From assembly GCA_949361645.1 (NCBI GenBank), contig OX442424.1, forward strand, positions 2,074,975 to 2,138,974: 64,000 bases of DNA, in the 5' to 3' direction. Shown here one piece after another: positions 47,660-60,728 of this stretch. The position numbers were made by a program, and so were the translations under genes. This DNA is from Spongilla lacustris. Lineage: Eukaryota; Porifera; Demospongiae; Spongillida; Spongillidae. Each line of letters begins with the position of its first letter. Positions within the stretch are counted from its first letter, which is position 1. A model generated the notes under the pieces. It had not been told where the DNA came from. It did no database searches and saw only the letters and a list, made by a program, of their open reading frames with translations.

Positions 47660-49110
47660 TCCAACAAAGTGAACCTGGCAATTAACTAATAACCAAAATC
47701 TCAACTCTTGTTAGAATTGGAGTTGAAATTTTATATGCATTGCTTCATGTGACTTCTGGAATAACATTCTAGTGTTTCTGCTAGTTCAGATCTAGAACAG
47801 CCTATTGACAATGCTAAGAACAAGCTAGCCCCGGCCCTGAAGTCCTCCATCCCTAATGCAACTTATAGTGCTGCAGGCACACATGTGTAGTTGTACTGAC
47901 TTAAATTTTTTTACTTCTGAACCAGAAATCAGTTCATGCTGTACTGACCTGTTGTCAGTTGACATTAGTTGCATAATGTGACATATACATAAGGTATTGT
48001 TATAACCCTTCTCTTCTGAATTTCTGTAATGCTTCTTACAGTATGTGTGTACTGCATATGTGTGTGCATGGGCATGTACTCCCTGACCAAATTAAGGTTG
48101 CCCTATAGCTGGAATTTTGCCTCATGCCAGAGTGAGAGTGCCATATGGTTAAAATAGGGGTCAGCACAAGCTATGTGGCTACTATTTATGGCTATTTATA
48201 CTTTTATGTGTTGCAAACATCCTGATGACTGCATTGCCCCATCCAGCTGCAATTGAATTTAGCAGATTTATAGTGCTTTTATAAATAACATTTAACTATC
48301 AACTACACAGCAAATACATTGCTGCAATAACACATTTAAATTGCAAGTAATGAGAGGCAAAAGACACTCGAGCATTTCACTTCATAGTGTCTATTGTGGC
48401 AAATTTATTACTATGTAGTGAGAGATCCAATGATAAGTATGCAGTAAGAGGTAAGTAAGAGTTGCATTTGGTCTCGCGCTTAAATAATCGTAAGTATACT
48501 CATTGCTCTCATGTCAGTAAAAATGCAGTCTGTAATAGCAAAAACTTCTCCCAAAGTACATGTAATACTAATAGGAGAACATCCTATTACTTGGAGCAAC
48601 TGTCTTTCTGGTCTTTCATACCCACTTTGAAACACCTAATTCAGCAATGTTGAAGCACACTATTTGTCTGTGAGAAAGTTGCATTGATTAATATGAGTCC
48701 ACATTATGTACTGGATGTGTTAATTACAATAGGTTTACATATTCTATGTATGCTGCAGGTGACTTTACACATTTGCAAATAAGCTTCAAGAAATTTTTCT
48801 CATGGTTTAAGAATTACAGCAGTTCTTATGCCAACTTGGTTCCCTCAATGGGACTGATGTTAACAATAGAAAAAAACATCCATGATTGGAGTGACAACAG
48901 TTGATTTGGTTCCCACATAACCATCATAACCAATAAAACTTTCTATTGTCTAAGCTGTACTATATAACTGAAACAAACATTCCAGAAGTGATACAAATGT
49001 TAATTGCAACACCCAATCCTTACACACAACAAGAATTAAAAGTACTATAAATTTTCCTGAATCAGTCTGATATGTTAAGTAGTATAATATTGTTTCCTTT
49101 GATATCAATT
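47660..49110. repeat. Left arm of an inner palindrome
   Basis: 48310-49080 is the reverse complement of about 50955-51350, and 47580-48270 is the reverse complement of about 55470-56260. No gene recognised. Confidence 0.7.
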
Positions 49111-49636
49111 TACTAAAATTGTGCTATATTTATATATGCCTACAATTTCTCTCCTCTCATGGTTGAGCTAAGCCATCAGGCCAGGATGAGGTCTTATCAA
49201 AAGGGGCTACAGGATAACAGCCCCTGGTTAAGGACTCCCAGTGATCAGAGCCATCAACCTCACAGTGCAAGTCAATGGTGTTTCAGGAAGCATATCTGTG
49301 TGTTTCACATATGCAACCACATTTCCATTATAGGGTGCATGCCATGATTGAATAATTTTGTACATAAAAATTATTAAGTATTATACATACATGTACATGT
49401 ATATAATTAACAACAAAACAGTGAATAGGTCCAATCATGGACAATATACTTCTGCCTTAATTCTCAGAAACAGAGCTAGTATCCCTTGATACTAGAGGCA
49501 CCACTGTAAAAACCTAGTGTATATGTAAACCACCATAGCATAATGACTTTTCCTTGTCTCCTATTCCCTTACCTCTACTGAAATCTCCATTTACCTTTGG
49601 ATGATATGACAGCATGCATGGGAAATGTATGAGATG

Positions 49637-49854
49637 TCCCTCTCGTAGTGGAGGCATATGGAGGCTGGGGAATCACTGCAAAAGAAACATTCTCAAGAAT
49701 TGCTAGGCGTTTGGCCATCCACCCCCACTCATCCAATACTGAAATGCTAAATGCAATATATTGTCGCCTCGGCACTGTTTTGATGAGGCAAAATGCCCGA
49801 GCCCTCCTGCATGGCTCGATCGGCATCATTTTCGTGACTTGTATGTATAATCCT
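49637..49854 (+). mobile_element. 218-bp 5'-truncated family A retrotransposon insertion with 7-bp TSD
   Basis: It carries only the end of the endonuclease ORF (VPLVVEAYGGWG, ETFSRIARRLAI, YCRLGTVLMRQNARALL) plus a short 3' tail. TGAGATG is duplicated at 49630-49636 and 49855-49861. The related sequence near 56600-56610 (GTATGAGATGATTAAACA) shows the site without the insert. Confidence 0.82.
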
Positions 49855-50086
49855 TGAGATGATCAAACATGATTTTTGCCATCCACTCCTGGGAGTTGGG
49901 TATGGCATGTGTTTCTCTGCATTGGATTCTGTGCGGATTGCCCGGTGTCATGGGATAATTGGCACCCCCAATGATTGGCACCCCCGTTCCAAATATCCTA
50001 GGATTCTTGGCACCCAATTCCAAATTTCCTATGGTATTTTCGGAATCCTTTAGGATTTCTGTACCCTCATGTTCAAGGCGACAAAA

Positions 50087-51350
50087 GTAGATTAGAGTTG
50101 AAGTCTGTTCATGACCTTGGGAACATTTATCTTTTTATGAGCCCTTATGATCTGGATAAAATGTGTGAGTGGGTCAGTGATGGGTTAATAGAATATGGAA
50201 AACAATGTAGCAGTAGCTTATCATCTCAGGTTTTAGAGATTATTAGAGATTAGATGGTTATTGCATCTTTTTCAAAATGTTTATTGAAGTTAATTATATA
50301 TGCCTTCAGCTTGATGCAAGTCAGGGTTAGTTTCCTATGGCCATGAATGCTTGAGCCATTTGAATATTTCTCAACATTTGGCAAATATATAAATTGTTGT
50401 ATTAAGCAGTGATCCTGGTGCAATGACCTCCAATTCCTAACCCAAGTGCCCCAGAGTCTGCATCCTTGATCGTTTCATGCATACATGTAGCTTTCTATAG
50501 AGCTGCATGTATCTGGGGATCCATGGGAAGATAACATTGGATCTGTTGATTGTTGGATCATGTACGTTGTGATCAGCAGACACAGTTTATTGTGACCTCC
50601 TGTGATCGTACTTACAGCTATAGAAATAATCTGAAAGAAACTATTTCCATCTGCAGCAATCCTAGCTGTTGCTAATGGGCAGTGTGACACCACAATCATT
50701 GATGGCTGTGTCAAGTGAGATTGATTCACATGGACTAATGTCAAGAGCACACCTCCACTCACTGCAAACTGGCTGGCAATTGATCAATGTTATAATTATG
50801 CACTTCTTTGGTAATCTCTAAAACTTTAGATGATAAGCTACTGCTACTCTGTTTTTCATATTCTAGTAACCCATCACTGACCCACTCACACAATTTAAAG
50901 ACGCATCAGAAAATAAATGTTCCCAAGGTCATGAACAGACTTCAACTCAAATACATATCAGACTGATTCAGGAAAATTTATGTTACTTTCAATTCTTGTT
51001 GTGTGTAAGGATTGGGTGTTGCAATTAACATTTGTATCACTTCTGGAATGTTTGTTTCAGTTGTATAGTACACCTTAGACAATAGAAGGGTTAATTTATT
51101 GGTTGTGGGGACCAAATCAACTGCTGTTGTCACTCCAATCATAGATGTTTTTTTTTTCTATTGTTAACATCAGTCCCATTGAAGGAACCAAGTTGGTGTA
51201 AGAACTGCTGTAATTCTTAAACCATGAGAATAGTAATAAATTTGCCACATTTGACACTATGAAGTGAAATGCTTGAGTGTCCTTTGCCTCTCAATACTTT
51301 CAATTTAAATATCTTATTGCAGCAATCTGGTTTGCTATATAGTTGATGGT
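50087..51350. repeat. Core and right arm of the inner palindrome
   Basis: 50087-50250 (GTTGAAGTCTGTTCATGACC, TGGGTCAGTGATGGGTTA) is the reverse complement of about 50810-50945. The loop is about 50270-50800. The right arm continues to 51350 against 48310-49080. Confidence 0.7.
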
Positions 51351-52059
51351 TAAATGTTACTTTTAAAAGTCCAAAGCATGTGACAGTATAATTAAAAATG
51401 CAATTCGTATTTCCCTAGTCTAATCATTATAAAATGTAAATCTGATCCTAATATGAACATTCTTTTTACACTCCAATTATAAACCAATTGCAAATTGAAG
51501 GATTTTAAATGTAGTGAATCAATTTTAAATAACGTCTTGGAAATTGCAATTGGCTTCACCAGCTATATAAAAATATGGGCAGGAGTGATAAAACAATGGA
51601 TATGCCTATTTTTATTTTGGTGCTGAGCATATACATACACTTCATAGACAAATGACCATGAGCCTAAAAATCATATCAATGCTTCTACAACTATGATAAA
51701 TTAATTACAGCATTACAATGATTTTTTCAGCATTGTAAACATATGCAAACAAATATAAGTTTCCCAAAAATGTCATGTTTTAATTTCACAGAGTACTGAT
51801 TCAAATCCTTTTAATAATAGTTTATTGCAACATAATCTATTATAAAAGTAAATTCATTTCTTTACAATGAACAGTAACAGCTGCAGTATTGAATGCATGC
51901 ATTAGCATGAAGCAGTGATATTATGGAACTGGTAGGACTGCCTATTCTGGGTGGCAAGCAAAGAAATGGAGAGACATTGAACATCCTAACATCATGTCGA
52001 TATTTGTACTATTTGTAAAACCCTAACTATTGCTATGTTACTTTTTTATTATTATCAGT

Positions 52060-52275
52060 TATATAAGAAACACACACAACTAACATCATTTAATGAGGAG
52101 GTGGATGGACCCAAAGTTCCCAAAAAAGATGATGCATTCCCCTTCTGAATGGCAACAGAGAAGGTATGCAAGATAGTTTCATCGCCAGCGGTGTTCACAA
52201 CGCAGTGACTCGAGTTTGTCAAAAAAGGCATGGAGTGAGGGACACAAACTCCAGTAGTTTGAAAAGCAACAGGCG
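52060..52275 (-). pseudogene. Family B endonuclease C-terminal scrap, second copy
   Basis: Frame reads FTPVAFQTTGVCVPHSMPFL; duplicate of the scrap at 45403-45620. Confidence 0.65.
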
Positions 52276-52734
52276 TGAATTGTATTAAAATGTGCAAGTA
52301 GCAACTGCTCTAAATGATATGTTTTAAAAAGAGCTAGCCATGATCCTTGGAAGTCAGGTGACCACTTAATGCAGGACAATGTAAAGTCATTGTATAAAGC
52401 TCATGTAGTCTACATGCATGTTTAATAAATCAGTTATTATAACATTTTTAGTTTTATACTTTTATCTTACTCAGCCTCAGATGTGTGTATTTAATTACAG
52501 AAGACCAGCTTGCAGTATAGGGTGTTCTACAATCAAGAAATACTTTAAGCACAAATAGTTCATTGACAAAAAAATAACAGGCAAATTAACGTTCCTATTA
52601 ATAGTAAATTAAAGAATGATCAGAATCTCAAAACCACTAAAGTACATTGCTAAATTCCTTAAATGAATTACACAGTTTATGTAACTGCGTGGCTATTATA
52701 TAATTACAGGCTGCTGTCAACTTACTATTCATCG

Positions 52735-52858
52735 GCAAAGCCCCAAATGAAATATCTGCTTACATTGCTGGAGCAGGTCTGACAGTGCTAAACAAGTCTA
52801 ATCCAGGGGATGTCAATCCTATTGCAGTTGGAGAAGCCCTCTGCTGGTTAAAAAACAA
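52735..52858 (+). pseudogene. RT N-terminal scrap, second copy
   Basis: Frame reads GKAPNEISAYIAGAGLTVLN then NPGDVNPIAVGEALCWLKN; a slightly better preserved duplicate of 46378-46496. Confidence 0.55.
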
Positions 52859-53393
52859 ATGACTGTGCAGCAGTGAAGTTAAAGCAGCAGAGATTTGTAA
52901 ACGCTGTATGGTCTCTTAGTGTTGAAAGGACATTCCGGAACTTTTACCTCTTTCATGGATGAGCAGGAGTTATTGCAATCATCCTTTCCTATGGCACCTC
53001 ATGGGTTCATTGACATCAGAATCAGCAGGGTGATCCTTATTCTCCTTTGTACTGCACATGCATGCAATATTGAAGGACAGTACCAGCACTCAGCATGCTT
53101 GATTTATGGATGGTACTGTCTTTGCTGGCTGAAGGTGTACTCTATGCAAAGTCCTAAGCCATGCTGACATGATTAATTTTTGAACAAAATGTAGCTTAGG
53201 TTTTCAGCTATAGCAGCCTAGAAACATTGGTAGATCAGATAAAGACGTCAAACCATCCCCACCATGACATTCCGGGGGCACTCTGACATAGGTGATATAC
53301 AATTCTGTACCTCTTGTGTTTCCACTGCTGACAAATATCTTCTCTACTGGCTTGTCTTTCCCCTGGGACAGTATCAAAGTCCTCAGTAATGTA

Positions 53394-55113
53394 CGGTGGC
53401 CCGGTAGGTCGCGGAACAAAGCAGTTGACATAGAGCATTGTGCAGTCGACATAGAGCATTGTGCAGTCGACATAGAGCATTGTGCGCTCGACATAGAGCA
53501 TTGTGCGCTCGACATAGAGCAGTTGACATAGAGCAGTTGACATAGAGCAGTCGACATAGAGCAGTCGACATAGAGCAGTTGACATAGAGCAGTCGACATA
53601 GAGCAGTCGACATAGAGCAGTTGACATAGAGCAGTCGACACAGAAACGTCGACACAGAAACGTCGACACAGAAACGTCGACACAGAAACGTCGAACTATG
53701 GGCGTGGCCCAGCGGAAGTACTATTTAGGCGTGGCCCTTAGGAAGCGGATAAATTAGTGCGTGGCCATCGGAAGTCGACACCGCCTACGGAAGTATAGTT
53801 GGTTTAATAGGCTAGCGATAATGGCGATCCATCGTGACGATGTGGAAGTTGAGAGTAAGGCTTATACCACACATCGGGCCAACCATGCACTACGCAAATC
53901 TGCCATTTTCATTCTCTAGGGATCATAGTGCGATACTGGAGGCAGCGCAAACCTATTGCCGTTATAACTTATATTGGCGTACTTGCGCTGGGTGTACTCC
54001 GTGTCTTGCGGATATACGTGGCTGAAGGCAAAAATTAGCAGCCTCGGATTGAAACGACGAGGTGCTATTGAAACCAACCTTCTTCTTTTGCAACAAGCCA
54101 TTAAGGTAACAACAACACATATTTTGGTTAGTTCTCTAACAAAATGTTGACTTAAATAACGTGCAGTTGGCCCCCCCCCTGGTCCCCCCCCCCCCATACC
54201 CCCTCTCCCTTATTGGTTGAATCGGCCAAAAGTTGGGCCACCCAATAAAAAAAATACTGGCTCCACCAGTGCTCAACAGATAGGATTAGTGTAACATTTT
54301 TACCATTTCACGGTGTAACCATACTTGGTTTGGAGCAATCGCCACATAGCCCTATAGCCTAATAGGCAGTTTGACGTTGTTAATTCCACCTACACGTTAT
54401 TTAAGTCAACATTTTGTTAGAGAACTAACCAAAATATGTGCTGTTGTTACCTTAATGGCTTGTTGCAAAAGAAGAAGGTTGGTTTCAATAGCACCTCGTC
54501 GTTTCAATCCGAGGCTGCTAATTTTTGCCTTCAGCCACGTATATCCGCAAGACACGGAGTACACCCAGCGCAGGTACGCCAATATAACGGCAATAGGTTT
54601 GCGCTGCCTCCAGTATCGCACTATGATCCCTAGAGAATGAAAATGGCAGATTTGCGTAGTGCATGGTTGGCCCGATGTGTGGTATAAGCCTTACTCTCAA
54701 CTTCCACATCGTCACGATGGATCGCCATTATCGCTAGCCTATTAAACCAACTATACTTCCGTAGGCGGTGTCGACTTCCGATGGCCACGCACTAATTTAT
54801 CCGCTTCCTAAGGGCCACGCCTAAATAGTACTTCCGCTGGGCCACGCCCATAGTTCGACGTTTCTGTGTCGACGTTTCTGTGTCGACGTTTCTGTGTCGA
54901 CGTTTCTGTGTCGACTGCTCTATGTCAACTGCTCTATGTCGACTGCTCTATGTCGACTGCTCTATGTCAACTGCTCTATGTCAACTGCTCTATGTCGAGC
55001 GCACAATGCTCTATGTCGAGCGCACAATGCTCTATGTCGACTGCACAATGCTCTATGTCGACTGCACAATGCTCTATGTCAACTGCTTTGTTCCGCGACC
55101 TACCGGGCCACCG
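53394..55113. mobile_element. 1.72-kb foldback element with 700-bp inverted arms, TA target
   Basis: The ends CGGTGGCCCGGTAGGTCGCG and its reverse complement are flanked by TA at 53392-53393 and 55114-55115. The arms 53394-54160 and 54400-55113 are nearly perfect reverse complements; the loop is about 240 bp with C runs. Each arm holds a minisatellite of 14-bp units (ACATAGAGCAGTCG) and GTCGACACAGAAAC units. The duplicated unit near 46690 shows the locus without the element. Confidence 0.9.
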
Positions 55114-55861
55114 TAGTAATGCAAGGACTTGTTGGGGCCAACAACCAATGCCATCATTTTAAGGCTCTCGTGCCTACAGCAAACTTTTTATTGCTTGCTC
55201 AAATTATATACCATGCTTGTGTATTGTATCATTACATGTACTATTGTATTGTGAAGGATTTTATAATATTAAATAATTATGATTTAACTAATTTTAAATT
55301 CCTTTATATAAGTATCTGATTCTTCATTAATAGAACACTTAGCACAAATTTGACATCAAGTTTTAACTGTTAATTTTCCTTTATTGAGTATATATTAATG
55401 ATCTTATGAAGTAAAGCCGTCATTTGCACAGACGGTAAATGCAGCATTTGGTGCTTTACTATCTAGGCTATAAATCTGCTAAATTCAATTGCAGCTGGAT
55501 GGGGCAATGCAGCCATCAGGATGTTTGCAACACAAAAAGTATAAATAGCCATAAATAGTAGCCACAAAGCTTGTGCTGACCCCTATTGTAACCATATGGC
55601 ACTCTCACTCTGGCATGAGGCAAAATTCCAGCTATAGGGCAACCTTAATTTGGTCAGGGAGTACATGCCCATGCACACACATATGCAGTACACACATACT
55701 GTAAGAAGCATTACAGAAAGTCATAAGAGAAGGGTTATAACAATACCTTATGTATATGTCACATTATGCAACTAATGTCAACTGATAACAGGTCAGTACA
55801 GCATGAACTGATTTCTGGTTCAGAAGTAAAAAAAATTTAAGTCAGTACAACTACACATGTG

Positions 55862-56085
55862 CAGGGTTTTCTGTAGACAGGACATATATGACATTCATTG
55901 TTTGGTGGGCAATTAGTTGGTTTGACTTTTGGCCTTGACAAAAGCAAGCTGTCCATAAAACATAAACTGTGAAGAAGTGTTTATTGTTGCAACACTTAAC
56001 ACTCAATTTGTGGCCATCACTGAAGACTTAAATGTATACATAAAAACAATGAATGTCATATATGTCCTGTCTACGGAAAACCCAG
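55862..56085. mobile_element. 224-bp MITE with 6-bp TSD CATGTG
   Basis: TIRs CAGGGTTTTCTGTAGACAGG (then ACATATATGACATTCATTG), inverted at the right end. CATGTG at 55856-55861 and 56086-56091. The inverted partner sequence near 47880 (ACACATGTGTGCCTGCAG in reverse complement) is the empty site. Confidence 0.88.
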
Positions 56086-56278
56086 CATGTGTGCCTGCAG
56101 CACTATAAGTTGCATTAGGGATGGAGGACCTCAGGGGCTAGCTTGTTCTTAGCATTGTCTAGGCTGTACTGTTATTCATGAAGCAATACATTACAAATCG
56201 CAACTCCAATCCTTACATGAGTTGAGATTTTGGTTATAAGGTAATTGCCAGGTTCACTTAATTGGATGATGCATGGAA

Positions 56279-56700
56279 AGTGTGACAGTTATGTCAAAGA
56301 AACAAGATATATATGAAATACAATACACATTGACACAAGACAGTGCCGGCGTCCAATCAAGATTAAACTGATTCACATTTTCCAAATTTTCACTCAATGT
56401 TTTGAGCAACTTCTGCCTCCTCAGAAACTGAGATAGTATCCCTTGGTCCTTCTCTCTGTACTAGAGGCACCACTGTACATACCTGTGTATATGTAAACCA
56501 CCATAGCATGACGACATTTCCTTGTCTCCTATTCCCTTACCTATATTGAAATCTCCACTCCTTACTTTTGGACGATATGACAACATGCATGGGAAATGTA
56601 TGAGATGATTAAACATCACTTTTGCCTCCTCCATATGCCTAAAAGTATCTCCAGGGGGAAAGGTGCTCAGGATTCTGTGCGGATTGTTGCCTGGATACAC

Positions 56701-56766
<66 letters not shown>

Positions 56767-57495
56767 TACATTGTACTCTCAACACATACACACACATACA
56801 GTGTACTCTCACACACGTATACACACACACACATACACACACGCACACACACACACACATACACACACACAGAGCAGTCAAAGTGCTGTCAAGTAATTAG
56901 CCCCTCACTTGGCACTGTTATAGTACTTGAAGGGGTTGCCCCCTCCTTTTGTTCAGAGGGCCACCTTCCACAAGGGCCATAGACAGGCCAGACCGAATGA
57001 CTAATGTCAGGTTGCGAGACGTGTAGACGGACGAGTGGTAGGCCTATTCGATGAATCCGGTCGTACCCATATCATCTCGACCCGGTGAAAACCTTCGGTA
57101 GCGGCGGGAAATAAAGTTAGGGATCAGAAGGAGATATACGCGTACATAGATGACAGCACAGAGCTGGATTATTGGATCGGAATCAATGGGGTGGGACCTA
57201 CCACAAATACTATTCTTTAGTGCAACAAAGGACAGTAGCCCTAACAGAAACTTATGGGTCATAATTATAACAATCTCTGAGTCTCACCTAGTCATGATCT
57301 GAAAGTGGACACGCAAGTTGTGTATCCTAATGGTAGAGCCCTATAAACATAAATGATTTTGTTTATAATACACCTGGGAACGAGATCGCTGCGCTGCAAG
57401 TCTCGCTGCGCTGCAACATCGAGTGCTGCGCTGCGTCATCGAGTGCTGCGCTGCACGTGATTCTGTGGTCGTAATTGTGGCACTAATCACCTCCC
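56279..57495. repeat. Right arm of the 17.7-kb complex
   Basis: Reverse complement of 44784-45320, 42788-43340 and 39767-39835, with the two insertions of the left arm absent. Confidence 0.85.
56706..56875. repeat. (CA)n microsatellite, interrupted
   Basis: CA dinucleotides with TACA and GTACTCTC interruptions inside the right arm. Confidence 0.95.
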
Positions 57496-58613
57496 ATATG
57501 TTTTACTAATGGGATCAGTCAAGCTTTACTTTTGAAAGCAATGTATAAGCCTGTTAAAGCGTTCGGATCGCTTAAGCTTCGAGTAACGAGATCTCCTGAA
57601 CAACTTCTCGTACAACAGATCTGAAAACTTTGAACTACACCCCTGAAACCCGTCCACTGGGATCAGCATCCATGTCATATTCGTCCGAGTCAACAGCAAA
57701 CTCACCAATTCAGAATCTATGTAGGCGCATCACGGATGGTTTTCCGGTACACGTAGATTACGGAACCGTTTCCAATCCATGTATTTAATATCCCTGTTCT
57801 AGTACTGTAGGCCTATAGTGACGTGAGCTCGTGCATGTTACTTAGTACCAGGTGTATCCGTGGCTTACTAGCGTTAGTATAGTCTTTATCTTTACATTGC
57901 TTTGCGACGCTTCGATTGTTGCACTATTGGGTAGTTAATTGATGTCATCGCTCACAGCGGTACATGAAGGCAACGCCCACGAATCGTGTCTCAGTCACGT
58001 GATAATATGCTTACCACGATGAAATAGCTTACAATCGCACTAGATAGGCAGTTAAGCCCCATCTTTGCACGAATTGGACACCCGTGAACACTACAAACAA
58101 TATGATTCCATCATTATGTTGCTGTAGTGCGAGGTAAAGTGCAAAAAAAAAAAAAAAAAAAAAAAATTAAGAAAAGTGATGAATTTTTTTTCAAAATTTT
58201 TTTGGCAAAGACCCCCCCCCCCTATGGAACGCCCGAGCCGCCAAAATTCAACAAAAAACGCACAATTAGAAATTTTAATAATCCATTATAAAAAAGTTTT
58301 TGTACTAGAAAAAAAAAAATTCTCTGTAAAATATAAAATACGATGCTGTGGTTTGCGGAGGGAAGCGAGGAGTGTATCTTAGTTTACGGACTAATGGGCG
58401 AGAAACATGTACGAGACGCTTTGTCGTGCGACTATTAGGACCTTTGACCTTTTTGGAGCATTGGCCGTATCTGGTCTTTGGTGGACTGCGTGCAATAACC
58501 GATGCGCGACTTTACATCGTTTATCTTTTATACGCCGGTCTTGTTTTCAGCGTCATTTCGGGTTCGTAGCAGCACAGTGCGTAACGATTTTCAAAAGCAC
58601 TACCCTTCTTCAG
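57496..58613. other. No gene recognised
   Basis: Holds a 24-bp poly-A at about 58143-58166 and a C run near 58210. A short open frame at 58348-58569 has no recognised homology. Confidence 0.4.
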
Positions 58614-58936
58614 CAGAGGCGGATCCAGGCGGGGGGGGGTTTGGGGGTTGCAACCCCCCCTTTCATATATGGTAACGCCCCCTCTTCTACTAAACAGCCC
58701 CCCCCCCCCCCCTTCCCCGCATTTTGTATCGGGCCTGAAGCGCCGGACAGCATCCCCCCCCCCCCCCTCCGCTTTTCGTATCGGGCCTTAAATGGACAAT
58801 GGACAGCACCCCCCCCCCCCCCCCCCCCCCCCGCTTTTCGTATCGGGCCTGAAGCGGACAGCACCCCCCCCCCCCCCCCGCATTTCGTATCGCGGGTCTC
58901 AACCCCCCCTTTTGGAAAACCCTGTATCCGCCCCTG
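58614..58936. mobile_element. 323-bp MITE with poly-C blocks
   Basis: The ends CAGAGGCGGATCCAGG and CCCTGTATCCGCCCCTG are inverted; TTCAG is repeated on both flanks (58609-58613 and 58937-58941). The interior has four imperfect units of TTTCGTATCGGGCCTGAAGC separated by C runs. The CAG ends hint at hAT (inference). Confidence 0.7.
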
Positions 58937-60357
58937 TTCAGGGTCTTGGTCCCTTGAGGCAATCTCATTACCAGGATACTAACTTTCAGAAACTTTGGTC
59001 GCTTAGCTATGTACACTCCCGTGCACTGACCTAACTAGAGCCTGAGGAGTACAATCATTAATCCACATCAACACCATCAAAGTAATGGCGCTACTGTGGA
59101 GGCCTGCAAGGCTGCAAAGAGAAAACAATTTTATTTTTAATGGCTGATTAGTTTAGGCCCTCAACGCAATTAAGGTCGTGACCCCCCCCGTAACGTAATT
59201 AAAATTAGCTTGAAAATGCATGTTACGCTTCGTTATTTTTCTTTCAGATTACTATAATGAAAGCACCTAAACCTTATATGTAAAGAAAGAACACGAACTG
59301 AGGATTCTCAATATCCACTCCAAGATTTTACTGGACGTTGCGATAAAGCTATTCCGAAGTTTGAGCTCAGCCATGTTTGGCAAGGGAAAATCGCTCGAGG
59401 CGGAACTTGGTGGATGTGCAACTTGGCATTGTGCTATGTCATTGTGTAGCTGAACTTGTAAACTACCCTAGAATGCTCCCCGCTTATTAATTTATTACTT
59501 ATACATGAAGTTAAAGTGCTTATATAAACGAAATTATGCACATAAGCAAAGTTTATAAGGTATTAAACTTCCGTTAACTAACTTTCAAGACAAGCGGTGA
59601 GTGGATCCAATTAGTAAAATCTATGTACGACACATATACACACCTTTCAGCCCGATAAACTAGGTTTTTGTGTTTCGCCTTTTACATAGCTAGTTCCTAT
59701 ATCATTTTAAAGCGGCCGAATAGTCTTTGTATGCGGCTGCTTAATCACGCGAGTTGAGCGGGGAACATCTGCAACAAATATTCTGTACTGGTCCATATCA
59801 AGCATGCCGCTCGTTCCAAGCAACCGTCATTATAGTTCCGCCTTCAGGAGTCGCTAGCATAAAAGCCCTGTTACTATACGTCATAACAAGGACCTTGGCA
59901 ATTAAGTGCACATGATAAGGCATCCTATGAATGTGTTACACGATAGTACAATAGTACAATAACAACAAGCAGCAGACGGGAGTATTCTCTCTTCACCGTC
60001 ACTGAATATCATCGCTTCAACATTTAAGGTAAACTGGTGGAAAGAGAAAAATAATGTTCATTGGTGCATATGCATGTCAAAATAGGCACTCCAAATAGGT
60101 TTTGTCATTTAGCACAACCTGAGAATTCACAGTAAAAAAAAAAGGGTCAGAATCAATTCTTGAATTCCAATTAATTTGACCCTTACTTTTTTACATACCT
60201 GGTACAAAATGCTCATCAATCACACACACACACACACACAATTCAACCGCTTAATACAAAGAACAAAAGCAAGCAATGTGTCAATGCAAATATATCTAGT
60301 TATGCTTCAGATAACAATTAGAATTAAAACCGTCATGATCTAAGAGACTAGAATCCA
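58937..60357. other. No gene recognised
   Basis: Unique sequence without coding signal by eye. A short CA run lies at 60221-60241. Confidence 0.4.
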
Positions 60358-60728
60358 GAGAAGTAGGGAGGGGCTACTAAGGACCACTGGGGAGGGGCTA
60401 CTAAGAACCATTGGGGAGGGGCTACTAAGGACCAGTGGAGAGGGGCTACTAAGGACCAGTGGGGAGGGGCTACTAAGGACCAGTGGGGAGGGGCTACTAA
60501 GAACCATTGGGGAGGGCTACTAAGGACCACTGGGGAGGGGCTACTAAAAACTATTGGGGAGGGGCTACTAAGGACCAGTAGGGAGGGGCTACTAAGGACC
60601 AGTGGGGAGGGGCTACTAAGGACCAGTGGGGTGGGGCTACTAAGGACCAGTGGGGTGGGGCTACTAAGGACCAGTGGGGAGGGGCTACTAAGGACCAGTG
60701 GGGAGGGGCTACTAAGGACCAATGGGGA
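60358..60728. repeat. 24-bp minisatellite, about 15 copies
   Basis: Units of GGGGCTACTAAGGACCAGTG followed by GGGA. Confidence 0.96.

Larger units (their letters stand above)
51395..55465. repeat. Second, permuted copy of the 2.3-kb unit
   Basis: 51395-51970 equals 47070-47650; 51990-53390 and 55114-55465 equal 45335-47050. The foldback element at 53394-55113 interrupts it. Confidence 0.7.
39767..57495. mobile_element. 17.7-kb inverted-repeat complex
   Basis: The left end GGGAGGTGATTAGTGCCACA (continuing AATTACGACCACAGAATCAC) is repeated inverted up to 57495. If one removes later insertions at 39836-42787 and 43484-44783, the left arm (39767-39835, 42788-43483, 44784-45320) matches the right arm (56279-57495) over about 1.2 kb. 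No clear target duplication was found; only AT/TAT is shared at the edges. There is no intact gene inside. It may be one giant element or several nested ones. Confidence 0.7.

Noticed and set aside
39767..57495. Polinton/Maverick or other giant virus-like transposon
   Set aside because: No protein-primed DNA polymerase, integrase, ATPase or capsid-like frames are present.
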